64,000 nt of DNA. It comes from Datisca glomerata. Its lineage: Eukaryota > Streptophyta > Magnoliopsida > Cucurbitales > Datiscaceae. The translations under genes and the position numbers were made by a program. This document shows, piece by piece, positions 1 through 8,620 of the stretch; position 1 is the stretch's first letter; each line of letters begins with the position of its first letter. The notes below the pieces were generated by a model that did no database searches, was not told the DNA's origin, and was given only the letters and a program-made list of their open reading frames with translations. The stretch covers positions 496,001 through 560,000 of the forward strand of contig QANY01011382.1 in the NCBI GenBank assembly GCA_003255025.1. The letters run 5' to 3'.

Positions 1-1
1 G

Positions 2-811
2 AATGATAGCAAATCAATAATTGATATAGGCCAATATCAGAGACTAGTAGGAAAATTAATTTATCTAATGGTCACAAGACCAGATATCACTTTTGCAGTT
101 AGCGTTATCAGTCAATTCATGCTCGCACCCTGCACAAATCATCAGGCAGCCGCAGAAAGGATACTCAGATACCTAAAAGGAACACCCGGCCAAGGGATAT
201 GGATGAAGAGAACCGGGGTAAACTCCGTTGTTGGATACACTGACGCTGACTGGGCAGGTAGTTACGATAGAAAATCTACAACTGGCTTTTATGTCTTTGT
301 AGGTGGGAATTTAGTGACCTGGAAGAGCAAAAAACAAACTGTTGTAGCAAGGTCAAGTGCAGAGGCAGAATACAGAGCCATGGCCTCCACTGCTAGCGAA
401 CTCACATGGATTAGACATCTCCTTCAAGACATGAAGGTCGAGATAAGAAAATCGATAGAGATGCACTGTGACAACCAAGCAGCACGCCATATTGCAATGA
501 ACCCCGTTTTTCATGAGAGAACCAAACATATTGAAGTGGACTGTCATTTCATAAGAGAGAAAGTACAGTCTGGAGAAATCACCATTCCCTTTGTACGTAG
601 TGAAGACCAGCTAGCCGACATCTTCACCAAAGCCCTTGACAAAAATAACCTCCAAAGAATACTTGACAAGTTAGGCTCGATCAACCTATACGAACCTAAC
701 TTGAGGGGGAGTGTTGAAGAAAGAAAATCTGCAGCCTCAGAAGAAAATCTTCATCATAGACAAAAGAGGGAAGCAGAACAGAGACTTTCACCAAACACAG
801 TGGGTGTCTAA
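2..811 (+). CDS. Ty1/copia polyprotein, C-terminal end (end of RT, RNase H)
   Basis: This is the 3' part of a copia pol gene. The reading frame is open from base 2, upstream of the first ATG at 68, so the gene enters from outside the window. The bases before that ATG encode the usual late-RT segment YQRLVGKLIYL. RNase H follows: YTDADWAGS (first catalytic Asp, codon near 242), SSAEAEYRA (Glu), CDNQAA (second Asp) and a final HIEVDCHFIREK block. All expected acidic residues are present and there is no internal stop, so this copy is fairly young. The last 33 codons run past the polypurine tract into the 3' LTR, which is normal for copia elements. RNase H degrades the RNA template during reverse transcription in the virus-like particle. 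Copia membership is secure; the lineage is not determined. Confidence 0.93.
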   Translation, partial: NDSKSIIDIGQYQRLVGKLIYLMVTRPDITFAVSVISQFMLAPCTNHQAAAERILRYLKGTPGQGIWMKRTGVNSVVGYTDADWAGSYDRKSTTGFYVFVGGNLVTWKSKKQTVVARSSAEAEYRAMASTASELTWIRHLLQDMKVEIRKSIEMHCDNQAARHIAMNPVFHERTKHIEVDCHFIREKVQSGEITIPFVRSEDQLADIFTKALDKNNLQRILDKLGSINLYEPNLRGSVEERKSAASEENLHHRQKREAEQRLSPNTVGV

Positions 812-1004
812 CCATTTCTGGTAAAAAACGATTCAGGCTTCAAGTAGGCATCCGTTGGAATCATAGGAGATCATAGGCAACCGTTAGAATCATTTGTATA
901 TATACATCCTCCCTCAATAAAAGATCAGAACCAGAAAGGTTCATCATTTTCCCTTCAAGATCAGAACCAACAGGTTCATCATTTCTACACCAGCCTACTG
1001 AACA
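712..1004 (+). repeat. 3' LTR of the copia element
   Basis: A polypurine tract (ttgagggggag, 701-711) is followed directly by TGTTGA, the canonical copia LTR start. Inside are a TATA-like tatatataca (about 897-906) and an AATAAA at 916-921, consistent with U3-R-U5. I place the end at ...TGAACA (1004), which pairs imperfectly with the TGTTGA start. A slightly later end near 1014 is possible. The 5' LTR lies outside the window, so LTR identity and target-site duplication cannot be checked. Confidence 0.75.
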
Positions 1005-2191
1005 AATAGTGTCATCCTTTCCCAAAAATCACATAGTTTGGTTACCTGGATAGAGTGTGCCAACATCGAAAGACAGTCAAGTTCAAATAAATGAGCTAAT
1101 AAAAACCAGTAACCAGTAATCACATAGGCCAAGTGATATGATAGACATCAATTTTGTCATATTCATGTCTCTCTCATATTATATATCAAAGAAACAAAGA
1201 TAGATAGTGACTTAACTGGAGAGAGAAGCAGATATTACCTTGCTACTACAAGCATTCCACAAATAAACACAATTTCCCAAACTGACAGTCAGTATATTAT
1301 GCGAGGATCAATCTACAAGATTGAGATAGAAATCTCTTAGGAAATTACTTAAGATCTTAAATCAAGTACTTGAGACATGGTAAAAAATGCAGACCAACCA
1401 TTCAATCTGGATTCTGCTTCTACAACACATCAAGCAAGAGTATGAATGAAGAGTAGCAGAGTCTCATAGAGTTTTAAACCACCAACTTAATCGTGAAGCG
1501 ACGCATGCATATCAATTCCAATTTACTCAATGTGATATCCATTATCTTTCTTCCATTTAAAAAAAATCTAAACAATTGCATAACTGACTAGCTGAGAGAC
1601 CACTCCCCTGTAAACCAGTGCAATTGAAACAACTGCAACCACTCCCCAGCATTAGGGAAAAAAAAATAAAAAAGCAAAAAAATTTTGTGAGTTGACAATC
1701 AACCTTCAACATTGTCGGACATCATATCAATTAGCATAAGACTTTGCCAACAATACCAAAAGGGGAAAGACCAAATCCTAATCACATAATAGTTCCTAAT
1801 AATAAAGAAGATGACACCATTTCTACACAACATAACAATAAAAAAATAGAAAAAACAAGAAGGTTGACAAAGAAACCTTAATACTCATCAAAATGATTTT
1901 GCAAAACATATAAATTGTTGTGTCAAAGGCTTTTCAAAGTACATCCCCTCAATTTTTTACTAGTGATAAATCTCACTAGTAAAAATTGGTCCAAATCATA
2001 GAATTCAGTCCAATCAGAAAAGTATACTAAGAAAAACAAAGGTGACCTTATAAGGGAACCTTGAAACCTTGCACAGAGCCTTCACTGGGCTATGATTAAC
2101 CCCGGGAATAGCATCTTCAAACCCTAACGGTGAAAGAGAGTGCATAGACAGGCGAGTCTCTGTCTTGTACCAGAAAATATTCCGGCTTGGC
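1005..2191. other. Intergenic stretch, no gene seen
   Basis: No reading frame of note and no recognised transposon protein. The only structure I see is a 13-bp perfect hairpin at 1954-1985 with a 6-base loop. Several A-runs are present. Confidence 0.6.
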
Positions 2192-2345
2192 GGGGAATTT
2201 ATGAGTTTAATGTGATATTTAAAAAAAAAATCTAAAAATAAGGTAGTTTTGAAACTAATTCCAAAACTAAGATAGATTTGATCATGTTGTAAGGCGTCTT
2301 TCGTAAATACGACTTCTAGTTGGTAAAAGCCGTCTTTACAAAAAA
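2192..2345 (+). repeat. Terminal inverted repeat and subterminal motifs, left end of the palindromic MULE
   Basis: The segment at about 2225-2275 (ggtagttttgaaactaatt and following) is repeated inverted at about 6950-6995. Inward of it are two degenerate copies of the subterminal motif aaggcgtcttt...aaagccttc. The same terminal module appears at 16590-16662, 56580-56640 and 59630-59709, which ties these elements into one family. Confidence 0.8.
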
Positions 2346-2539
2346 AGCCTTCAGTGCAGAAGCTGGCATCTGCATACGAAAATCATCAACCTAACATGCA
2401 TACACAAATCATCTATCGTGCAGAATATTTTATGACTTTACCACATATTCTCAATGAACAACATACATTTTTAACAAATGTTATAACTTTACATTTTATA
2501 TTATTCTACAAAAATCTAAATATAAAAAATATAAATCAA

Positions 2540-3345
2540 TCACGTTCCACACGGTGATCGTCTTCTCATTCTTCTTGGGCGTCTTTCATATGTTTGTAAT
2601 TGAGTTACTTGTTGTGATGAACCTTCCTCCATAATAACTGCTACACTTTCTTCCTCTACAATAAACGGTGGGTCTTCCTCCACAATATGTGGATTTTCAT
2701 CCACAATAGGAGCATCTTCCACAATAGGCTGCCTCCTCCTCCAGGAGCATAAACTCGTCCTCCTCTATGCCGCTGAGGTTGATAAAATGGTTCAAAAGTG
2801 AAACCAAGTTGAGTCACTGACTTCATCCACAATAGGAGCATCTTCCACAATAGGCTGCCTCCTCCTCCAGGAGCATAAACTCGTCCTCCTCTATGGCGCT
2901 GAGGTTGATGAAATGGTTCAAAAGTGAAACCAAGTTGAGTCACTGACTCACCTCCAAATGTATAAAAGATCGGCGACGTGTATGACTCTTGCTGAGACAT
3001 AAATGGTTTGTCTTGAGGCATGTGTGATTTTTGTTGACTTCTTCTAGATGAGCTGTGCACTCTATGCCTTTGGGAAAAATCATATAACACTCCATGTTGA
3101 GTTATGTATCGCCGTGTGATTCTCTGATACCATAACTTGTATGAGCTGTCATATCCATGTTCATCCACGTGCCCCTCAGTAATGTGTGTCCTGCGCTCAT
3201 CCCATCTATCAATGTATGCCTGATGTTGGATGTCCCAATTTAGTTTATTTCTCTCCCTTAAGCTGATGTCATGCAACTGTCTTTCGGTATCACGTGGCTC
3301 GGGCACACGTTGAATCATACCGAATTGTCTTAGAACACGATGCGG
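2540..3345 (-). pseudogene. PMD (MAIN-like) protein, C-terminal fragment, copy A
   Basis: This is the C-terminal part of a plant mobile domain protein of the MAIN / PP7-long-form-like type, a family found both as domesticated host genes and inside transposons. Read on the minus strand it begins with the conserved segment around RQFGMIQRVPEPRDTERQLH, continues through a W-rich stretch ending in RITRRYITQHG, and ends in a tail rich in Pro, Gly, Glu and Arg, with YERRPRRMRRR just before the stop. The upstream two thirds of the domain are deleted: the sequence jumps at about 3350 directly from transposase code. The tail contains a 126-bp in-frame tandem duplication (2696-2821 and 2822-2947) that doubles a 42-residue block, and a frame change between the two halves of the tail. 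Non-functional remnant. Confidence 0.78.
2696..2947 (-). repeat. 126-bp in-frame tandem duplication in the PMD tail
   Basis: Two adjacent 126-bp copies (exactly 42 codons) differ at only about two positions (atgccg/atggcg and gataaa/gatgaa). Copies B, C and D of the same gene have a single unit, so this duplication is private to copy A and recent. Confidence 0.9.
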
Positions 3346-4315
3346 TTTATTAAGTTATTTCAAACATATTATGTGATTTTCGACGATACACACGAACTTT
3401 CCATTGACAACCTTTATTAAAATTCTTGCATTTTATAACCCAAAAGTTTAGCAATGACTCTACCATACTAAAATGTTGATGCTGAGTATCGAGTATCTTT
3501 TTAAAGCATACTTAAGGCCTGCCTTACTTTCAAAATATAAACCTTTGTATAATTCATTTGTTTCATTCCATATCTCAATACGTTGGATGAGTATCTGATC
3601 TAGCTTTCCATTTACGGCATCCCAATCCAACTGAGCAAGGAATGGTAAAGAGGGTTTATGTTGGAGTATTTCAGTTGAGGGGTTCACAACATCATCCTCT
3701 TCAACTCGGTCATCATCTTCATCAATAACATTACAAGCATTTATCTCCTCAAACTCTGCCAAGAAGAAGCTACATGGAGGGCTAGATGGATTCATATGAA
3801 CGTCATGAGCATCTGCATCTTCATGTGGCAAATAACTACTACTAGGTATGTTTTCTTGCACTGTAGGATACATGTCATTGTCATGGAATGGAGAAGAAAT
3901 TGTTGCACTATCGTGTAGCGCAACTCCCCATATATTGTCATTATACAAATTTATGCTAGGACCCTTTTACATCTCTAGCATTTTTGGTTAAATATAACTC
4001 CATTGTATTTGGCGGAGGAATTTGAAGCGAAATAGTAAACATCACATGAGCAACGTTATCATTCCGTATCAGAAATTCCACATGGTTGAATGATCCAGCA
4101 CTAAGAGTAAGTGGATAACGATAAACTATGTTCAAGTTCCAACGTAGACGGTCAATTGACAAAGCTTCACATAAAATATTATATAGTTCGTTAAAAGTAA
4201 TTTTTTTATGAATTACAATTCCCCTCATAGAAGGTTGATCATAATAAACTTCATTTGCATCGATTACGACATTACCATTCATGTAACATAAAACTACTAA
4301 AGGCCTTTCCCCCAT
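3346..4315 (-). pseudogene. MURA-type MULE transposase, N-terminal fragment, copy A
   Basis: Two overlapping minus-strand frames form one broken N-terminus. The start at 4315 (MGERPLVVLCYMNGNVV) gives a beta-rich leader of about 120 residues. A frameshift near 3955 leads into an acidic linker and then the MuDR N-terminal DNA-binding region (PF03108-type), with LYKGLYFESKAGLKYALKR. The same order is seen in copy C (14979-15925). The catalytic MULE domain, SWIM finger and zinc knuckle are absent: the frame runs into PMD sequence near 3346 right after the residues IICLK. A full transposase of this family is about 800 residues; only about 300 remain. Confidence 0.78.
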
Positions 4316-4794
4316 TTGTCAACCTACTAAGCAATACAGAACAATTTCAAAATTAGATCTTGAAATTCTATAAATTAATCTACAAATTCAAAGTTAATAA
4401 CTACAATTTCATAATATATCAACCCATTCATAAATAAAATTTTACAAATTAAGAGTTAAAACATCACATAATTGAGAAAATGTATCTAAAATTTGAGAAC
4501 CCAAAACACATGAAAATCTAGGGATTTAGAGATTAAAGAGAGATATTACAAAGTTGATGAAATATATCCACACAACATTCATAAAAAAAATGAACAATTT
4601 CAAGATTTGAAGAACAAATTTAAGGGATCAAAGGAGTTAGAAATATACATAGAGTTTGAGGAGTTCTTACTAGTGATTTGAGAGATTGAGAATATTTTTT
4701 TTGTAAATGAGAGTGAGAGGGTGTAATGCCGGAGAAATGACAGTAAACTCTGGCCACAATCGATGACGAACTGCAACGGGGAAAGGTGTTCGCG

Positions 4795-4970
4795 GGCTGA
4801 GGCTAAGGCAGAACTACTTCTGCTTTCTGTACCGTGATTTTTAAAGGTAGGAGTCTTTTTTAAAGACGCATTCTACTTTTATGAAGGTGTCTTTACAAAA
4901 GACGCCTTCTACGTGGCCTCATTTGTGGCCACGCCCCCGCAAATGAGGGAGTTCTGCCTTAGCCTCAGCC
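4795..4970. repeat. Centre of the MULE palindrome
   Basis: A 21-bp perfect inverted pair (4795-4815 and 4950-4970) flanks a spacer holding former subterminal sequence: a GTCTTT..AAAGAC palindrome near 4890-4912 and tacgtggcctcatttgtggc next to it. The intact element at 56580 has the latter as its inverse (56716-56745). The arms extend outward as degenerate inverted repeats through the 5' leaders of both copies. Confidence 0.8.
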
Positions 4971-5480
4971 TGTGAAAAAAAAACCCCCTCAGTCCGCGAA
5001 TACCCTTCCCCGCCGCCGTTTGTCATCGATTATGGCCAGAGTTTACTGTCATTTCACTGGTATTACACCGTCTCACTCTTATCTCACTCTCATTCACAAA
5101 AAAAATTCTCAATCTCTCAAATTAGTAGCAAGAACTCCTCACCCTAGGCATATTTCTAATTCCTTTGATCTCTTAATTTTATTCTTCAAATCTTGAAATT
5201 GTTCATTTTTTATGAATGTTGTGTGCATATATTTCATCACTTTTATAATATCTCTCTTTAATCTCCCTCAAACCCTAGATTTTCATGTGTTTTAGGTTCT
5301 CAAATTTTAGATGCATTTTCTCAATTATGTGATGTTTAAACTCTTAATTTGTAAAATTTTATTTATGAATAGGTTGATATATTATGAAATAATAGTTATT
5401 ATCTTTGAATTTGTAGATTAATATGTAGAATTCCTGGATCTAGTTCTAAAATTGTTGTGTATTACTTAGTAAGTTGACAA

Positions 5481-5930
5481 ATGAGGGAAAGGCTTATGGT
5501 AGTTTTATGTTACATGAATGGTAATGTCGTAATCGGTGCAAATGGAGTTTCTTATGATCAACCTTCAATGAGGGGAATTCTAATTCATAAGAAGATTACT
5601 TTTCACGAACTATATAATACTTTATGTGAAGCCTTGTCAATTGACCGTCTACATTGGAACTTGAACATAGTTTATCGTTATCCACTTACTCTTAGTGCTG
5701 GATCATTCAACCATGTGGAATTTCCGATACGGAATGATAACGATGCTCATGTGATGTTTAATATTGTGCTTCAAATTCCTCTGCCAAATACAATTGAGTT
5801 ATATTTAACCAAAAATGCTAGAAATGTAGGAGAGTCTTAGCATAAACGGGTATAATGACAATATATGGGGAGTTGAGGTACACAATAGTGCAATAATTTC
5901 TTCTCCATTCCATGACAATGATAGTTGCAT
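5481..5930 (+). pseudogene. MURA-type MULE transposase, N-terminal fragment, copy B
   Basis: The first 119 codons from the ATG at 5481 (MRERLMVVLCYMNGNVV) match the copy A leader almost residue for residue, including ALSIDRL and YRYPLTLSAGSFNHVEF. The frame stops at 5840; the following 90 bases still resemble the next part of the family but in a shifted frame. Then an abrupt junction (about 5928) leads straight into PMD code. Copy B lost more transposase than copy A, and the two deletion points differ. Confidence 0.78.
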
Positions 5931-6570
5931 GACATCTACTTAAGGGGGAGAAATGAACTAAATTGGGCCATCTAACATCAGGCATACATTGAGAGATGGG
6001 ATGAGCGTAGGACACACATTACTGAGAGGCACGTGGATGAACATGGATATGACAGCTCATACATGTTATGATATCAGAGAAACACACGACGATACATAAC
6101 TCAACATGGAGCGCTATATGATTTGTCCCGAAGGCATGGAGTACACAGCTCATCTCAAAGAAGTCAACAAGAATCACACATGCCTCGAGACGAACCATTT
6201 ATGTCCCAACAAGAGCCATACACGCCGCTGATCTTTTATACATTTGGAGGTGAGTCAGTGACTCAAATTGGTTCCACTTTTGAACCATTTCATCAACCTC
6301 AACAGCGTAGAACCTCAACGGCGTAGAGGAGGATGAGTTGGTGCTCCTGGAGGAGGAGGTAGAAGATGTGCCCGAAACTCACCTATTGTGGAAGATTCTC
6401 CTATTGTTGATGAAGACCCATATATTATGGAGGAAGACCCGCCGCTTATTGTAGAGGAAGAAAGTGTAGCAACTATTATGGAGGAATGTCCATCATCACA
6501 AGTAACTCAATTACAAACATATGAAAGACGCCCAAGAAGAATGAGAAGACGAGCACCGTGTGAAATGTGA
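5931..6570 (+). pseudogene. PMD (MAIN-like) protein, C-terminal fragment, copy B
   Basis: It begins at the LHDI..LRGRNELNW segment, continues with the WDERRTHITERHVDEHGY block and the serine/glutamine-rich linker, and ends with a glutamate-rich stretch and YERRPRRMRRR before the stop at 6570. There are stops at the junction and a frameshift near 6320. Compared with copies C and D it lacks about 210 bp between the RRYITQHG block and the linker, a deletion it shares with copy A. This supports A and B being sisters. Confidence 0.75.
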
Positions 6571-6712
6571 TTGATTTATATTTTTTGTATTTGGATTTTT
6601 CTAGAATAATATAAAATGTAAAGTCATAAAATTTGTTAAAAATATATGTTGTTCATTGAGAATGTGTGGTAAAGTCATAAAATGTTCTGCATGATGGATG
6701 ATTTTTTTTATG

Positions 6713-6887
6713 CAGGTTAGGTTGTTGATGATTTTTGTATGCAGGTTAGGTTGTTGATGATTTTTGTATGCATGTTATGTTGTTGATGATTTTTGTATGC
6801 ATGTTATGTTGTTGATGATTTTTGTATGCAAGTTAGGTTGTTGATGATTTTTGTATGCAGGTTAGGTTGTTGATGATTTTTATATGG
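6713..6887 (+). repeat. 29-bp tandem repeat, about 6 copies, in the 3' UTR of copy B
   Basis: The unit is gcaggttaggttgttgatga followed by tttttgtat, with point variants (gcatgttatg, gcaagttagg). Copy A (2360-2415, inverse) and copy D (about 59392-59440) have only one to two units at the same place, so the array expanded in copy B. Confidence 0.88.
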
Positions 6888-6899
6888 AAATGCCAGCTT

Positions 6900-7030
6900 C
6901 TACATTGAAGGCGTCTTTGCAAAAGACGTTTTTCAACGGGACCAAATCTACCTTAGTTTTGGAATTAGTTTCAAAACTACCTTATTTTTAGAATTTTTTT
7001 TAAAATCACAGTAAACCCAAAAATTCCCCC
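6900..7030 (-). repeat. Terminal inverted repeat, right end of the palindromic MULE
   Basis: It contains the aaggcgtctttgcaaaagac subterminal palindrome (6908-6927), then the segment inverse to the left end (ttagttttggaattagtttc and following), finishing ...aaattccccc at 7030. Confidence 0.8.
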
Positions 7031-7350
7031 TAGGAGAGTCCTATATGCACTTGGTTGTCCTCACGTCCCTTAATCCTCTTAATAATATAACTGATTTTTC
7101 TTATAACAAAAAAATAATGATTTTAATATGCATAAATAATGGTTGAAAAAGAAGAAGGAAGAGGGTTTCTTACCTAAACCTCAGCGGCAAACGACAAAGA
7201 AGGAGAAGAAGCTCTGTCATGAGGAAGAAGAAGCTCTGACACGAGGGGGTGAGAGGCCAGGCAGCTCTGTCGCGAGGGGGTCAGAGTCTAGGAGAAGAAG
7301 CTCTGCGTGAGGAAGTTGAGGGAAATAATGAGGGTTTTATTCCTCTAAAG
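7031..7350. other. Purine-rich intergenic stretch
   Basis: Low-complexity GA-rich sequence with an imperfectly repeated gaagaagctctg...gaggggg phrase (7195-7310). No coding frame supported. Confidence 0.5.
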
Positions 7351-7657
7351 GTTGACCCACAATTTATTTGATCGATAAAATTTGTACATCTCTTACGACG
7401 GAAAATATTCTCGTCAGCAAAAGATGATTTTTACCAATCACATAATTAATTGATCAGTAAAAACAAGACTTTTTTCTAACGAATTTAAAATTTCGTCTGC
7501 AAAAGCCCACGAAACTTTTGGCGCGCACTTTATTTCCCCGGTAAAATATCTAACATTTCGCGACCAACTAAAAACTTGGCCGTTAAAATAGGTTTTTAGC
7601 CACGAATTTATTTTCGTGGCTAAAAAGTTGGTCGCTAAAAGATAATTTTCTTGTATT
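7351..7657 (-). mobile_element. Degenerate CACTA (En/Spm)-like terminus
   Basis: Read on the minus strand from 7657, the sequence is CAAGAAAATTATCTTTTAGC followed by several subterminal copies of gcgaccaa and tagccacga in both orientations. This is the usual design of plant CACTA ends (CACTACAAGAAAA plus short subterminal repeats). The first CACTA bases are not preserved (ataata is found instead), and I see no matching opposite end or transposase. A truncated non-autonomous element is likely. Confidence 0.5.
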
Positions 7658-7668
7658 ATGACAAAAAA

Positions 7669-7866
7669 AATAACTATTTGAAGGATTCAAGTAGTCATAA
7701 AAAACTACTTGAACCCTTCAAGTAGTCCCCTGGTGTTTGGATTACTGACTGGTAGAAAAAATAACTACTTGAAAAGTTTAAGTAGTCATAAAAAATTACT
7801 TGAACCTTTCAAGTAGTCACATGGCCTCTGGTTTGCTTACTGTAGAATAAAAATAACTACTTGAAA
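7669..7866. repeat. Array of short palindromic units, first block
   Basis: Repeats built around the palindrome actacttgaacccttcaagt followed by agtc, alternating with a spacer like ggattactgactggtagaa. About two and a half units. The array continues at 8275-8620 after a 410-bp interruption. Confidence 0.75.
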
Positions 7867-8151
7867 GGCTTCACTCACTTTATTAATAGGGTTGCACCAT
7901 CCAAAATACCCACATTTGTTCTCCAAGCAACAACAATATAGCCTACTTTTGTTTGGATTCAACTTTGATATTTTGATAGCAACCCTTCTTCCGTAAGCAC
8001 ATATTTTGTTAACAAATCTCAATCCTCCATATGCAAAATCATTGGAATTAAAACTTGACATATTGTACATACTCATGTTTAGAATATAAAAAAATAGTTT
8101 CAAAGAAAGAACTAACTTATTTAACTCTTGAAGAGTCATTTTATCAAACAC
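7860..8151 (-). pseudogene. GRF-type zinc finger fragment
   Basis: The minus-strand frame of 104 codons contains a C-terminal segment matching the GRF zinc finger pattern: GRRVAIKISKLNPNKSR, then SRLYCCCLENKCGYFGW, with the expected spaced cysteines, a conserved Arg and the final aromatic FxW. GRF fingers bind single-stranded nucleic acid and in plants often occur in short proteins or transposon-linked genes. Bases just upstream of the ATG (about 8151-8200 on the minus strand) look weakly like a PPR motif (DAQHVFDKM), but there is a stop. The fragment interrupts the surrounding palindromic array, so it probably arrived as a small captured piece. No complete gene is present. Confidence 0.5.
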
Positions 8152-8274
8152 ATGCTGGGCATCGTGCCCTCATAAATAACCTGAAGAGTTAGTGAATTTG
8201 TTCTTAGTTGATTTTGCTAGTAAACAAACCAATATAAGAGTTTTTTTTTTATTTTTTCAGTATGAAAGTTATAT

Positions 8275-8620
8275 GTATTTTTACGATTACTTGAACTTTT
8301 CGAGTCGTCATTAATGACTACTTGAACCCTTCAAGTAATTATTTTTTTTCTGCGAGTGAGCAACCCAAAAACCCGATGACTACTTGAATGGTTTTCAAGT
8401 AGTTTTTTTATGACTATTGGATAACTGATTGCCAGAATCTTCCAAAATCAAAATGGCTACTTCAGGGTTCAAGTAGTCATAAATAACTACTTGAACCCTC
8501 CAAATAGTCACTTGTACACTTGATAACTGACGGCCAGAATCAAAATGATTACTTGAGGGAGTAGTCCTAAACAACTACTTAAACTCTTTAAGTAGTAACT
8601 TATTCAATAGATTACTCACT
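8275..8620. repeat. Array of short palindromic units, second block
   Basis: Same units as 7669-7866: gaacccttcaagtaatt, caagtagtcataaataacta and spacers with actgacggccagaatcaaaa. About four degenerate units. Together the blocks look like one dispersed family of palindromes split by an insertion. Confidence 0.72.

Larger units (their letters stand above)
2192..7030. mobile_element. Head-to-head fused pair of MULE/PMD copies (large imperfect palindrome)
   Basis: Copy A (minus strand, 2192 to about 4815) and copy B (plus strand, about 4950-7030) are related Mutator-like elements joined by their 5' sides. Each carries the N-terminal region of a MURA-type transposase followed by the C-terminal region of a PMD protein. 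The outer ends are inverted repeats of each other (GGGGAATTT... at 2192 against ...AAATTCCCC at 7030). The centre is a perfect 21-bp inverted pair (4795-4815 and 4950-4970) around a 134-bp spacer. The 5' terminal repeats of both copies are missing from the centre. I could not find a matching 9-bp target duplication at the outer ends, so it is unclear whether the pair moved as one unit or arose by rearrangement. Confidence 0.75.

Noticed and set aside
353..547. Minus-strand frame opposite the copia RNase H
   Set aside because: Shadow of the well-supported plus-strand copia gene.
7031..7350. A target duplication for the palindromic MULE
   Set aside because: The 9-mers next to 2192 and 7030 do not match in any alignment I tried by eye.
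7669..8620. Palindromic array as a CRISPR
   Set aside because: Units are degenerate palindromes of unequal spacing in plant nuclear DNA.
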